Source of the DNA: Gemmataceae bacterium
Lineage (GTDB): Bacteria > Planctomycetota > Planctomycetia > Gemmatales > Gemmataceae
Assembly (NCBI GenBank): GCA_019636445.1
Contig: JAHBXO010000033.1
Span: 1 to 61,778 of the forward strand
Direction: 5' to 3'
DNA length: 61,778 nt
The notes under the pieces: generated by a model
The model's database searches: none
What the model was told of the DNA's origin: nothing
Seen by the model: the letters and a program-made list of their open reading frames with translations, nothing else
Made by a program: the position numbers and the translations under genes
In this document: one piece after another, positions 1-12,000 of the stretch
Position numbering within the stretch: position 1 is the first letter of the stretch
Layout of the letters: every line of letters starts with the position of its first letter

Positions 1-73
1 GTAGGGTGAGGAATTACATTTATTGCCTGCCGTGAAGCGACTCGCCGCTTTGCACCCTACCCCGGGTACGCCC

Positions 74-3000
74 ATGCTCTTCCGCTCCCGCCGTCGTTCG
101 AACACCGGTCGCCGCAAGACGTGGGACACGATGGACAAGCAATTCGAGGTCCGGCTGAAGTTGCTGGAGCTGGAAGACCGCGTCACGCCGGCGACGTTCA
201 CGGTGACGACGACGGCCGACAGCGGTGCCGGCTCGTTACGGCAGGCGATCCTCGACGCGAACGCGACCGGCGGCGCGGACTTTATTTTTTTCAGTATCGG
301 TGGCGGCGGCACGCAGACGATCGCATTGTCGACCCCGTTGCCAGCGCTTACCGATGAAGTGATCATCGCCGGGAATACGCAACCCGGTTACACATCGACG
401 CCCCTGATCCGTGTGAACGGTAGCGGCATCGGTACGGTGGCGGACGGGATCGTCTTTTCGCCAGGGTCTTCCAACAGCACGATCAACGCCCTCGACGTCG
501 GCGGTTTCAACGGGAACGGGGTCACGATCAACGTGTCCAACGTCAACGTTCGGCTGAGCTACATCGGCGCCACGACGGCAAACTCGTCTCAAGGGATCCT
601 CGTCAACACCGCAAGCAACCTCATCGGCGCCAACGTGATCAGTGGTAACGGCGCGCACGGCATCGCCTTCAATGCCGGCACAGCCACGAATAACAACCTC
701 CACGGGAACATCATCGGCCTTCTCGCCGACGGCACGACGACCAAAGCCAATACGCTCGCCGGCATCAGCTTCGACAACGGAGCTTCCTTGAACAACATCG
801 GCTCAGGCCTTGCGGCCCAGCGCAACATCATCAGCGGCAACGGCACCGCCGGCATCCTCATTGCCGCCGCGGCCGGCACCGGCAACGTTATCAACGACAA
901 CTACATTGGCACCGACATCTCGGGAACTCTCGACCGCGGCAATTCCGAAACGGGCATTTCCATCGCCGCCGGCGCCGATGCGCAATCCATCCTGAACAAC
1001 GTCATTTCCGGCAACGACGATTATGGCATTTTCACGCAATCCGATTCCAACATCATCCAGGGCAATCGCATCGGCACGAACGCCGCCGGCGATGCCGACC
1101 TCGGCAACACGCTCACTGGCATCTACCTGTTCGCCGCATCGTCCAACATCATTGGCGTCGACGGTAACGGCACCGGCGACGCCGCCGAAGGCAACCTGAT
1201 CTCCGGCAACAACGCCTACGGCATCTTCATCCAGGGCGACTCGGACAACACCGTGATCGCCGGCAATTTCATCGGCACGAATGCGGCCGGCGACTCCAAG
1301 ATCGCCAACGACGCCGGCGGCGTCCATTTCTTCAACGACTTCCTCGCGAACGACACCCGCATCGGCACCGACGCGAACGGCACCAGCGATGCGCTCGAAC
1401 GGAATGTGATCGCCGGCAACGCGAACTACGGCCTTGTGGATTTCGGCGTGGATACGATCATCGCGGGCAACTATGTGGGGCTGGCCGCGGACGGGAGCAC
1501 GGGCCTTTCCAACTCGAACGGCGGCGTCAGCCTCGCCGGGGTTGGCGCGACAGTCGGCGGCACCACCGCGGCGGCCAGAAACGTCATCAGCGGCAACTTT
1601 GGGTTCGGGGTTGCTGTCAGCACGGCCGACGCGCTCGACAACACCATCATCGGCAATTACATCGGCACCAACGCGGCTGGCACCGCCAAGGTGCCGAACG
1701 CCTTCGAAGGCATCCGCATCGAGACCGGGGCGAAGAACACCACCATCGGCGGCACGACGGCCGGCGAACGGAACGTGATCAGCGGGAATTCCAACGGCAT
1801 CGTCGTGTTGAACTCCACGACCGTCGCCATTCGTGGCAACTACATCGGCGTCGACGCGACCGGCGCGGCGTCGCTCGGCAACCAGCAGCGCGGCATCTAC
1901 ATCGATACCTCGACCGGGGTCACGATCGGAGCCGCCGTCGCCGGGGCCGGCAACGTCGTCTCCGGCAATGGGACGCAGGGCATCACCATCAACAACGCCG
2001 CCGGCGTGGTCGTCGCCGGGAACTTCATTGGCACTGACGCCGCCGGTTCGACGGCCATCGGCAACGCCCAGAACGGGCTGACGCTCTCGAACGGAGCGAC
2101 CAACGCCACGATCGGCGGCAGCACCGCGCTGGCGCGGAACGTCATCAGCGGCAACATCCAAACCGGGATCACTCTGAACGACTCCGGCACCACCGGTAAC
2201 AAGATCCAGGGCAACTACATCGGCACAAACGCCGTCGGCACCGGTGCCCTCGGCAACGACCGCGGCATCCTGCTTGACGTCGGCACGGCCGGCAACATCG
2301 TCGGCACCGATGGCGACGGCACCAACGACGCGACCGAAGGCAACCTCATCAGCGGTAACAGCGGCGCGTTCGGCTACGGCGTGCACATCTCGCAAAGCGA
2401 CGGCAACACCGTCGCCGGCAACATCATCGGCCTGAAGGCGGGCGGCGCCGCGGCGCTCGGCAACACCGTCGGCATCGTCGTGAACTTCGGCTCGTCGGGC
2501 AACATCATCGGCACGAACGCCGACACCACCAGCGACGCCGCCGAACGCAACGTCATCGCCGGTAATACGGCCAGCGGCATCTCAATCGAGGCGTCCGATT
2601 CGACGACGATCGCCGGCAACTACGTTGGAACGGATGCGGTCGGAACGGCGGCGCTCGGCAATGGTGGAGCCGGCATCGCATTCATTAGCGGGTCGAGCGG
2701 CAACACTGTTGGCGGAATAACGGCCGCGTCCCGCAACGTCGTCTCGGGCAATAGCAACTCGGGAATCCTGTTCGACAGCGATGCCGAATCGAATACCGTG
2801 ATCGGCAACTACATCGGTACCGATGCCACGGGGAACACTTCCCTGGCCAATGGCGGCAACGGGGTTCAATTCAATTCCACCTCCAAGCTGAACTTCATCG
2901 GTGGCGTCGCTGTCGAAGAGCGCAACATCATCTCGGGCAACACGGGCAACGGAGTTTTGATCAACACGACGGGCACCGACGGCCAATACATTTACGGCAA

Positions 3001-6000
3001 CTACATCGGTCTGGATGTCGATGGGGAAGTCGCTCTCGGCAACTTGGCGTCGGGAATCTTCGTTTCCCGGGGCCAGACGAGTATCATCGCCGGCAACGTC
3101 GTTTCGGGCAATGCCCTCGCCGGCATCGAGATCAACGGTAGCAATTCCAAGTCGAACACTGTGCGGGGCAATTTCATCGGCCTGAATGCGGCCGGGGATG
3201 CCGCCGTAGCGAACGGCAACCAGGGCTTGGTGATCGCCAATGGTGCCACGTTGAATACGGTCGGCGGCACATCGGCCCTGGCGCGGAACACCATTTCGGG
3301 GAACAACGATTCGGGCGTGGTGATCGATGGCTCGGGAACCAGCAACAATACGGTGATCGGAAACTACATCGGCACGAACGCCGCCGGCACGGCCGCACTG
3401 CCCAACCCGAAAGGCTTAGTGATCTCCGGCGGGGCGACCAACAATACCGTCGGCGGCGGCGCAGCCGGCGCTGGCAACCTCATCAGCGGCAACACGAACG
3501 AAGGAATCTCGCTCGAGAGCAATTCGAATATCGTCCAGGGCAATTACATCGGCACGAACGCGGCCGGCACCGCGGCCATCGCCAACGCCGACGGCATCGG
3601 TATCGGCGCCTCATCCAATCTCATCGGGACCGACGGCGACGGCGTGGCCGACTCCGCCGAACGCAACGTCATCTCCGGCAACACCAGTTCCGGCATTTAC
3701 ATCGTTGGCGGCGGTGGCAATCGCATTGCCGGCAATTACATCGGCACGGCCGCTGGCGGTACCGGTTCGCTACCCAACACGGACGGCATCTTCCTTCAAT
3801 CGACGAGCGGCAACATTATTGGCACCAACGGTTCCAACGACGCCTTTAACGCCAACGAACGGAACATCATCTCCGGCAACACCGATCGCGGCATCGTACT
3901 CGACGGCGCGAATATCGTGGCCGGCAACTCCATCGGCCTCGACAAGAACGGCAACGCGCTCGGCAACCAGTTCGGAATCCAACTCACCGGCGTCGGCGCT
4001 CGCGTCGGTACCGATTCCAACGGCACCGCCGATACCGACGAACGCAACGTGATCGGCGGGAACTCGAACGCCGGCATCATCATGTCGTCCGAGGCGGCGA
4101 CCGTCGCCGGCAACTACATCGGCCTCGACCCGACGGGCCTGCTGGCGCGGGGCAACACGGTCTACGGAATCCACATCAACACCGGCGGCAAGGACAACAT
4201 CATCGGTGGCACGACGGCGGCGGGACGAAACGTGATCGCAGCCAATAACGTCGGCGTCGGTTTCACGGATGCCGGCACCAAGAACAACCAGTTGATCGGC
4301 AACTACATCGGCACGGACAAGACCGGGAACGCCAAAGTTGCCAACAACCTCGCGATCGTGATGGGGCCGGGTACTTCGAACAACATCATCGGCCAGGCGG
4401 GCGCGGGCAACGTGATCTCCGGCACCAACGGCGACGCCGTGCGCGTCGCCGGTTCGATCAACAACAAGTTTCAGGGAAATATCATCGGCCTCGGTGCCGA
4501 CGGCTCCACGCTACTCGCCAATGGTGGTTATGGCTTGGGCTTCTTTTCCTCCGCCACCGGCAACCTCATCGGCGGTTCCGGCGCCGGGGAAGGTAACGTC
4601 ATCTCCGGCAACGGCCTGTCCGGCATCGACATCTCCGACGGCTCGACCGGCATCGTCATCCAGGGCAACCTCATTGGCACCGACGCCACCGGCACTGCTG
4701 CGAAGCCGAATGCCGATTACGGCATCGTGTCCACTTTGGCCGTGACGATCGGCGGAACGACCGCCGGCGCTCGCAACATCATCAGCGGCAATACGAAATC
4801 GGGCATCTATCTTCTCAACGCCGATAGCTCGATCATCCAGGGAAATTACATCGGTTTGGATAAAGCGGGCAATAACCCGCTCGGCAACGGCATCCACGGG
4901 CTCCACCTCCTAAGCGCCGACAATGTCACCATCGGCGGCACGGCCGCCGGCGCGGGCAACGTGATCGGCGGCAATACGACCGACGGCATCCATGCCCAGG
5001 CGGGTTCCGGCAACACGATCCAAGGGAACTACATCGGCGTGAATGCCACCGGCACGGCCGATCTGGGCAACGGGGAATCGGGAATACGTTTCAACGGGAG
5101 CACGAACAATCTGATTGGCGGCACCTCCGTTGGCGCGGGCAACCTCATCTCCGGCAACGACGAATATGGTATCAGGCTTTACAATACGGCCGACAACAAC
5201 CAGGTTTATGGCAACCTCGTGGGTACGAATGCCGCCGGCACCACCGCCATCGGGAATTCCTGGGGCGGCATCCAGATTCAGGCAAGTAACAATACGGTCG
5301 GTGGAAACACAGCTGCCCATCGAAATATCGTTTCCGGCACAAAGCAATTTGACGTTTTTGGCGGTGCAAATTCCGGTACCGGCATTGCAGTCTACGATGC
5401 CGGCTTCCTGACGGTCACAAACAATACTATTCGCGGTAACTATGTCGGTACCGATATCACGGGTACAATCTCGCTGCCGAACTACCATTCGGGCATCGCT
5501 CTCGCCACTTCCGTTGTTGGAAACATCAATAGTATCGGGGGGCCCGGGGCGGGCGATGGAAACCTCATTTCGGGCAATGGAGTGATCGGTGGATACATTG
5601 CAGGAGCGGGAATACTGGTCTGGGGCACCGACAATCAATCCATTCTCGGCAATAGGATCGGAACCACGGCGGATGGATCCAATCAGCTTGGAAACAAGGG
5701 ATCCGGTATAGTATTTTACGGCGATTCCTCGAACAACACGGTTGGTGGAGTCAGCGGGTACGCAGGTGGCACTTTGACCGGTGCCGGTAATCTCATTTCT
5801 GGCAACCTTGCTCATGGCATCCACATCATTAATGGCGGCGGCGATTCCGCTAACAACATCATCCATGGTAATTTCATCGGTACCGATCACAGTGGTACGC
5901 TAGCAATCGGCAACGTCGATACTGGTATCGTGACCGAGGGAACGAATACTCAGATCGGTGGCACAACCGCGAGTCGAATGAATCTCATTTCCGGTAACAA

Positions 6001-9000
6001 ATTTGGAATCGGCATTGACGGCGGAGACGCGGTCATTATCGTCGGAAACTACGTTGGTACAAATTTCGCAGGTACCGGAGCGATACCAAACACCAACAGT
6101 GGCGTCGTCCTCTTCAATGACGCGAACAACAACACGATCGGCGGCACCATCGCCGGCAGCCGCAATCTCATCTCCGGTAACTCCCTCAACGGAATCACGA
6201 TCACCTCCTCCGGCACCGGCAACACTGTCGCCGGCAACTACATCGGCACCGACGTTACGGGTACGGCGCGACTCGGCAACGGCATCGTCGGAGTTTCCGT
6301 CGTGAGCGCCGGCAGCGGTGTGACCATTGGTGGCGCGACGTCTGCCAGCCGAAACATCATCAGTGGCAACGATCGCTCCTTTGGCATCAATGTTACGAAC
6401 GCCAACAATATCACCGTCCGCAACAACTACATCGGCACTGATGCAACCGGTTCGGCCGCTCTCGGTAATCGCGGGGGCGGCATCGTCTTCCAGGGTGCCT
6501 CCGGCACCGGCTCGATCCGCGATAACGTCGTGTCGGGAAACAAGGCCAACCTCGATGTCGGCGGTACGAACATCGGCCACGGAATCGAAACCGGTTCCTA
6601 CGCCGGCGTCACCATCACCGGCAACATCGTCGGCCTCAACGCCGCCGGCACCGCCAAGCTCGGCAACACCGCCAGCGGGATCAGTTCCGGCGCCTACATC
6701 GGTGGATCAACCGCGGCCGAACGAAACATCGTGAGCGGCAACATGACCAACGGAATCGTGGCGGCCAACAACGCCATCGTCCGCGGGAACTACATCGGTA
6801 CCGACATCACCGGCACGCTCGCCGGGTTGGGTAATGCCAGCTCCGGCATCCTCGTACTCGACGTCACGAACGTATCAATCGGAGGCACGGGCGCCGGCGA
6901 AGGCAACGTCATCTCCGGCAACGTTGGCCACGGCGTACTCGTCACGAATCTTGGCTCGAACGGCAACGCGATCGTCGGCAACCTCATCGGCACCGACAAG
7001 ACGGGGGCGAGCGCCGTGCCGAATTCCGTCGGAGTCGGCGTCCGCTTCGGTGCCACCGGCACGATCATCGGCGCGCCCGTCGGGTCCAGCGATCCTGCCA
7101 CGGCCAACCGTATCCGCTTCAACACCACCGGCGTTCAGATCGAAGCCACCGCCGGTGCCGGTAACCTCGTCCGCCTGAACCAGATCTACGGCAACACGAC
7201 CGCCAACTACATCAACGCCACCGGTTCCCCGACATCGCCGAGTATCGGCCTCGCCGTTGCGAACACCACCTACACGCGGGTGATGGGCAGCCTCTCCGGC
7301 ACGCCGGGCGCCACGCTCACCGTCGACTTCTACGAAGCCAACCCCGGCGGCGAATCGGCCGCGCGACGCCTCCTCGGCACCGCGCTCGTCGTTCTCGATG
7401 GCACCGGTTCCGCTACGTACGACCTGCAACTTCCGACCGCCACGAATCCGGGCTATGGCGTCGTCGCCACCGTTAGCACCGTCGCCGCCGGCACCTCCGC
7501 GTTCGGCGGGCCTCAGATGGCGCTCGAACCAATCACCATTTCCGTTCGGGCACCGGAGATCTCCCCCGAAGGGACCGAAATCACGCTCGCCGCTCGCGTC
7601 AGCACCGACCGCCCGAACGCCGTGTTTACTTTCGAGTGGAACGTGATCCGCGTCGGGTTCCCCGGCGTCGTCGCCGAAGGCGAAGACAATTCGCTCGTCT
7701 TCACTCCGCCCGACAACGGCACCTACCGCGCCACGCTCATCGTCCGCGACATCGTCAACAACGAATCGGTCGCCTTCGTCGTGCCGGACATCACCGTCAC
7801 GAACGTCGCGCCGTTCCCGACCGTCTGGAACCGCGCGACCGACCAGCCGATCGGCGACGCCAGCATCCCCACCGGCGGCACGCTGCAACTCCGCGGCACC
7901 TTCACCGACCCCGGCATCGCCGATACGCACGCGATCCAATGGCTGGTGAACGGCGTGCCGGTACCCGGCGCGAACGCAGCGAACTTCGACTTCACCTCGC
8001 CGACCGCCGGCCGGTACATCGTCTCGTTCCGCGTCACGGACAACAGCGGCGCGGCCGGCGAGTTCGCCGTCGCCGTCACCGTCCGCGGCGCGATCAACGC
8101 CACGATCGCAAACCTGCCGAACGCGAGCCTCGAAGGCGTACGCCTGACCGCCGCGGCGCAACTCGACGGCCTCCTCAACGCGACCACGCTGCGCTACGCC
8201 TGGACCGCGACGAAGAACGGCACGCTGTTCGCCTCGCTGGCCTCGACACCGACCAATCAAAACGCTGAGTTCTCCTTCACCCCGGACGACAATGCGAACT
8301 ACATCGTCTCGCTCACCGTCACCGACCCCGACACAGGCGCATCCGCGACGGCGCAGCACGCGGTCGTCGTCGGCAACGCGGCACCGGCCGTGCGACTCGA
8401 CTCCTTGACGGCGAACCCGGCGCTCGGCCAGCCGCTCTCCTTCGCCGCCGTCGCCACCGACCCCGGCACGAACGCCACGAACAACGATCTCGTGCAGTAC
8501 AAGTGGTCGGTGGTCGGCCCCGCCGGCGTCGCGATCCCGAACGGCCTCTCGGCCAACTTCAGGTTCACGCCCACCGTGCCCGGCCTCTACTTCGTGAGTG
8601 TGACGGCCACCGACAAGGACGGCGGACTCGCGGGCGATTCCCGCATGCTCGAACTCGTCGCCGGCTCGCGCACCGTGACCGTCGGCGGTCTACCTGTCGG
8701 AGCCGTCAATGAAGGCACCACGCTCAACCTCACCGCCTCGACGACCGCCCCCGGCGTTTCGTTCTCGTATTCCTGGTCCGTCACGCGCAGCGGCGTTCCG
8801 GTCGGTGGCGGCGGCGGCGCGAACTTCACGCTTCCCCTTCGCCAGGAAGGGGACTACACCGTCCGCGTGACCGCCATCGGTTCCGACAATTCCGTCGGCA
8901 CCGCCACGCACGTCGTCATGGCCGTCAACGCACCGCCCACCGCTGCCATCGCCCCGACGCCCACGACCGTCGTCGAAGGGTCCATGGTCAACTTCGTCGG

Positions 9001-12000
9001 CCTCGCCGCCGACCCCGCCGGCGTTGACGACGCCCTCACGCTCACCTGGACCGCGACCGGCCCCGGCATCGCCGGCACCCTCGTCGCGACCGGCCGCGAG
9101 TTCCCGTTCACGCTGCCCAACGACGGAGCCTATACCGTCACCTTCACCGCGAAGGATTCGTCCGGCGCGAGCGCGACGGCCTCGCGCGTCGTCTCGGGCG
9201 TGAACGCCGCGCCGCAGGTGACGATCCTGAACGACGGCTCCGCGCCTGGCGCGTTCGCCTTCAAGGCCGCCGTCGTGGAGCCGGGGCCGATCGACAAGAC
9301 CGGCCTGACCTACCAGTGGTACGTGAACGGCGCAAAGATCGCTGGCGCGACCGCCGCGACGTTCTCGACGGCGACGCCCGGCCTCGTCGCGGTGGAAGTG
9401 TCCGACGACGACGCGACTACGCTCGCGGTCACGGAAGTCCATCTCGTGGCCGGGACCGCGCCGTTCGTCGTGCCGACGCCCGCCGCCACGACCACGCAGG
9501 TGCTCGTCGTCGGCGACGCCGGCGCGAACACCATCGACGCCAAGTCGATCGCCATCCCCGTCGTGCTCGACGGCGGTGCCGGCAACGACACGCTGTACGG
9601 CGGCTCTGCCGGCGACGTACTGATCGCGGGCGACGGCGCGGCGAACCTGCTCGATGGCGGCGCGGGCGACAATCTCTTCATCGCCGGCGCGGGCAACGAC
9701 ACGATGATCGGCGGCACCGGGAACGACGTCTACTGCCTGAAATTCAGCCAGGACACGATCGCCGACGCCGGCGGCTACGACACGCTCGACGCGTCCGGCG
9801 TGACGGTCGGCATCACGCTCAACATGACGCTCGTCGGCCCGCAGCCCGTCTACGCCGGCAGCACGGTCGACCTCGCCGGCGACTTCGAAAAGCTGATCGG
9901 CACGTCCCAGAACGACACGCTCTACGGCGGCGACGGCGACGACATCGACGGCGGATTCGGCGCGGATACGCTCGTCGCGCTCGCCGCGAACGTGACGCTC
10001 TACGGCGGCGAAGGCGACGGCGAGGACATGCTCGTGGCGGAACCGGGCGCGACTGGCACCGTCCTCGAAGGCGGAGGCGGCGGCGATACGCTCATCGCCC
10101 GCGCCCCCGAAGTCACCCTCTACGGCGGCGACGGCGACGACGACTTCCAACTCACCAGCGACGCGATCGGTGCCGTGGTCCAGGGCGGTTCCGGCGGCGA
10201 CAGCATCGTCAGCGCCGCGAACAACGTCACTCTCTACGGCGGCGACGGCGACGACACCCTGGATATCGCCAACGGTTCCAACATCGTCGCGGTCGGCGGC
10301 GACGGCACCGCCACAACCGGTGAAGCCACGCTCCTCAGCCAATCCGGAAACGACACCATCCTCGTCGGCTCCGTCAACGGCATCACTCTCTACGGCGGCG
10401 ACGGCGACGACGCGGTGCTGATCGACGGTGCCTCCAACGCCGTCGCGATCGGCAACGACGGTGCCGACACCCTCGTCGCCAACGGTACGAACGTCGCCCT
10501 CGTCGGCGACGGCGGCGTCGACACGCTCGTCGCGCTCGACGGCAGCGGCATCACGCTCTACGGAGGCGACGGCGGCGACGATCTCATCGCGGGCGGCGGC
10601 GACGGGACGGTTCTCGTCGGCGGCGCGGGCGACGACCAACTCGTCGCCGCGAACCCCGACGGCGGCGTTACGCTCTACGGCGGCGACGGCGACGATGAAC
10701 TCATCGTGAATTCGATCGAATCTCTCACCGTCCCGGACGCGACCGGCGGTACGACCGTCCTCGATCCGGTGGCCGGGATGAACATCTACGCCGACGGCGG
10801 CACCGACAACGACACCATGACCGTGGGTGCCGGTACTGCCATCACGCTTTACGGCGGCGACGGCGACGACGTCGCGTTCGCCACCGGCGGCAGCAACATC
10901 GCCCTCGCAGGCGGGGCCGACAACGACGTGCTCGTCGCGGCGAACTCCGGTGGCACCATCACCCTCTACGGCGGGGACGGCGACGACACGCTTGTCACCG
11001 GCACCGGCGGTTTCGATCTCCCGTCGGGCGACGGCCCTGTCGAAATCCCCGGCGGTTCGCCCACCGCCGTCACCCTCTACGGCGGCGACGGCGACGACCT
11101 CGCCATCGTCGCCGGCGACGGCGTCGTCGCGTCCGGAAATGCCGGTGCCGACCAGTTCCTCCTCGTCGGCGGATCGAACATCACGCTCTACGGCGGCGAC
11201 GGCGACGACGAGTTCGTCCTCGGCGGCGAACGCGTTACCTATGAACTCCCTGGCGGTGATACCGTCTTCACCAGTTCGCCCTCGAACGTCGCCATCGTCG
11301 GCGGCTCCGGCGGCAACGACTACCACCTCCTCGGCGGCGAGTCCGTCACGCTCTACGGCGGCGACGGCGACGAGAACTTCGACATCGCGGGCGGGACCGG
11401 CATCGCCGCCATTGGTGGAGCCGGCGCCGACGACATGCGGGTCGGCGGCAACGCGAATAGCATCACGCTCTACGGCGGCGACGGTGAAGAAGACATCCAG
11501 ATCGTCGGCGGTTCCGACGTGCAGGTGAACGGGAACGCCGGGAACGACGAGATCCTCGTTACCGACGGAACGAACGTCGTCGTTCGCGGCCTCGAAGACA
11601 ACGACACGATGGTCGCAACCGGCGGCACCGGCGTCACGCTCTACGGCGGCGACGGCGACGACGATCTCTTCGCCATGGACCCCGCCGGTTCCCCCGTCCT
11701 CGTCGGCGGCGACGGCAACGACCGGTTGGTCGCGAATCCGGATGTGGCCGTCACGCTCTACGGCGGCGACCAGGACGAAACCGTCATCGCCCCCACCTCG
11801 GACGGCAACAATATCGTGCTCGTCGCGAATCAGGGCGACGACATTCTCGTCGTTCAAGGCGGTTCTTTCATCACGCTCTACGGCGGCGACGGCGACGACG
11901 GCATCATTCTGGATTCCGGTTCCGCCATCGCCGTCGACGGCGGCACGGGCGGCGATACGTTCATCGTCCAGTCCGTCGGCACCGGCGTCACGCTCTTCGG

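Noticed and set aside
803..2395. A minus-strand 530-codon frame within the beta-helix repeats
   Set aside because: It is the antisense image of GNYIGT-type repeats; no independent start signal or recognisable protein.
74..7210. Regularly spaced repeats that could be mistaken for a CRISPR array
   Set aside because: The repeats are in frame, variable and translate to beta-helix rungs; spacer and repeat lengths are not uniform, and no cas genes are present.
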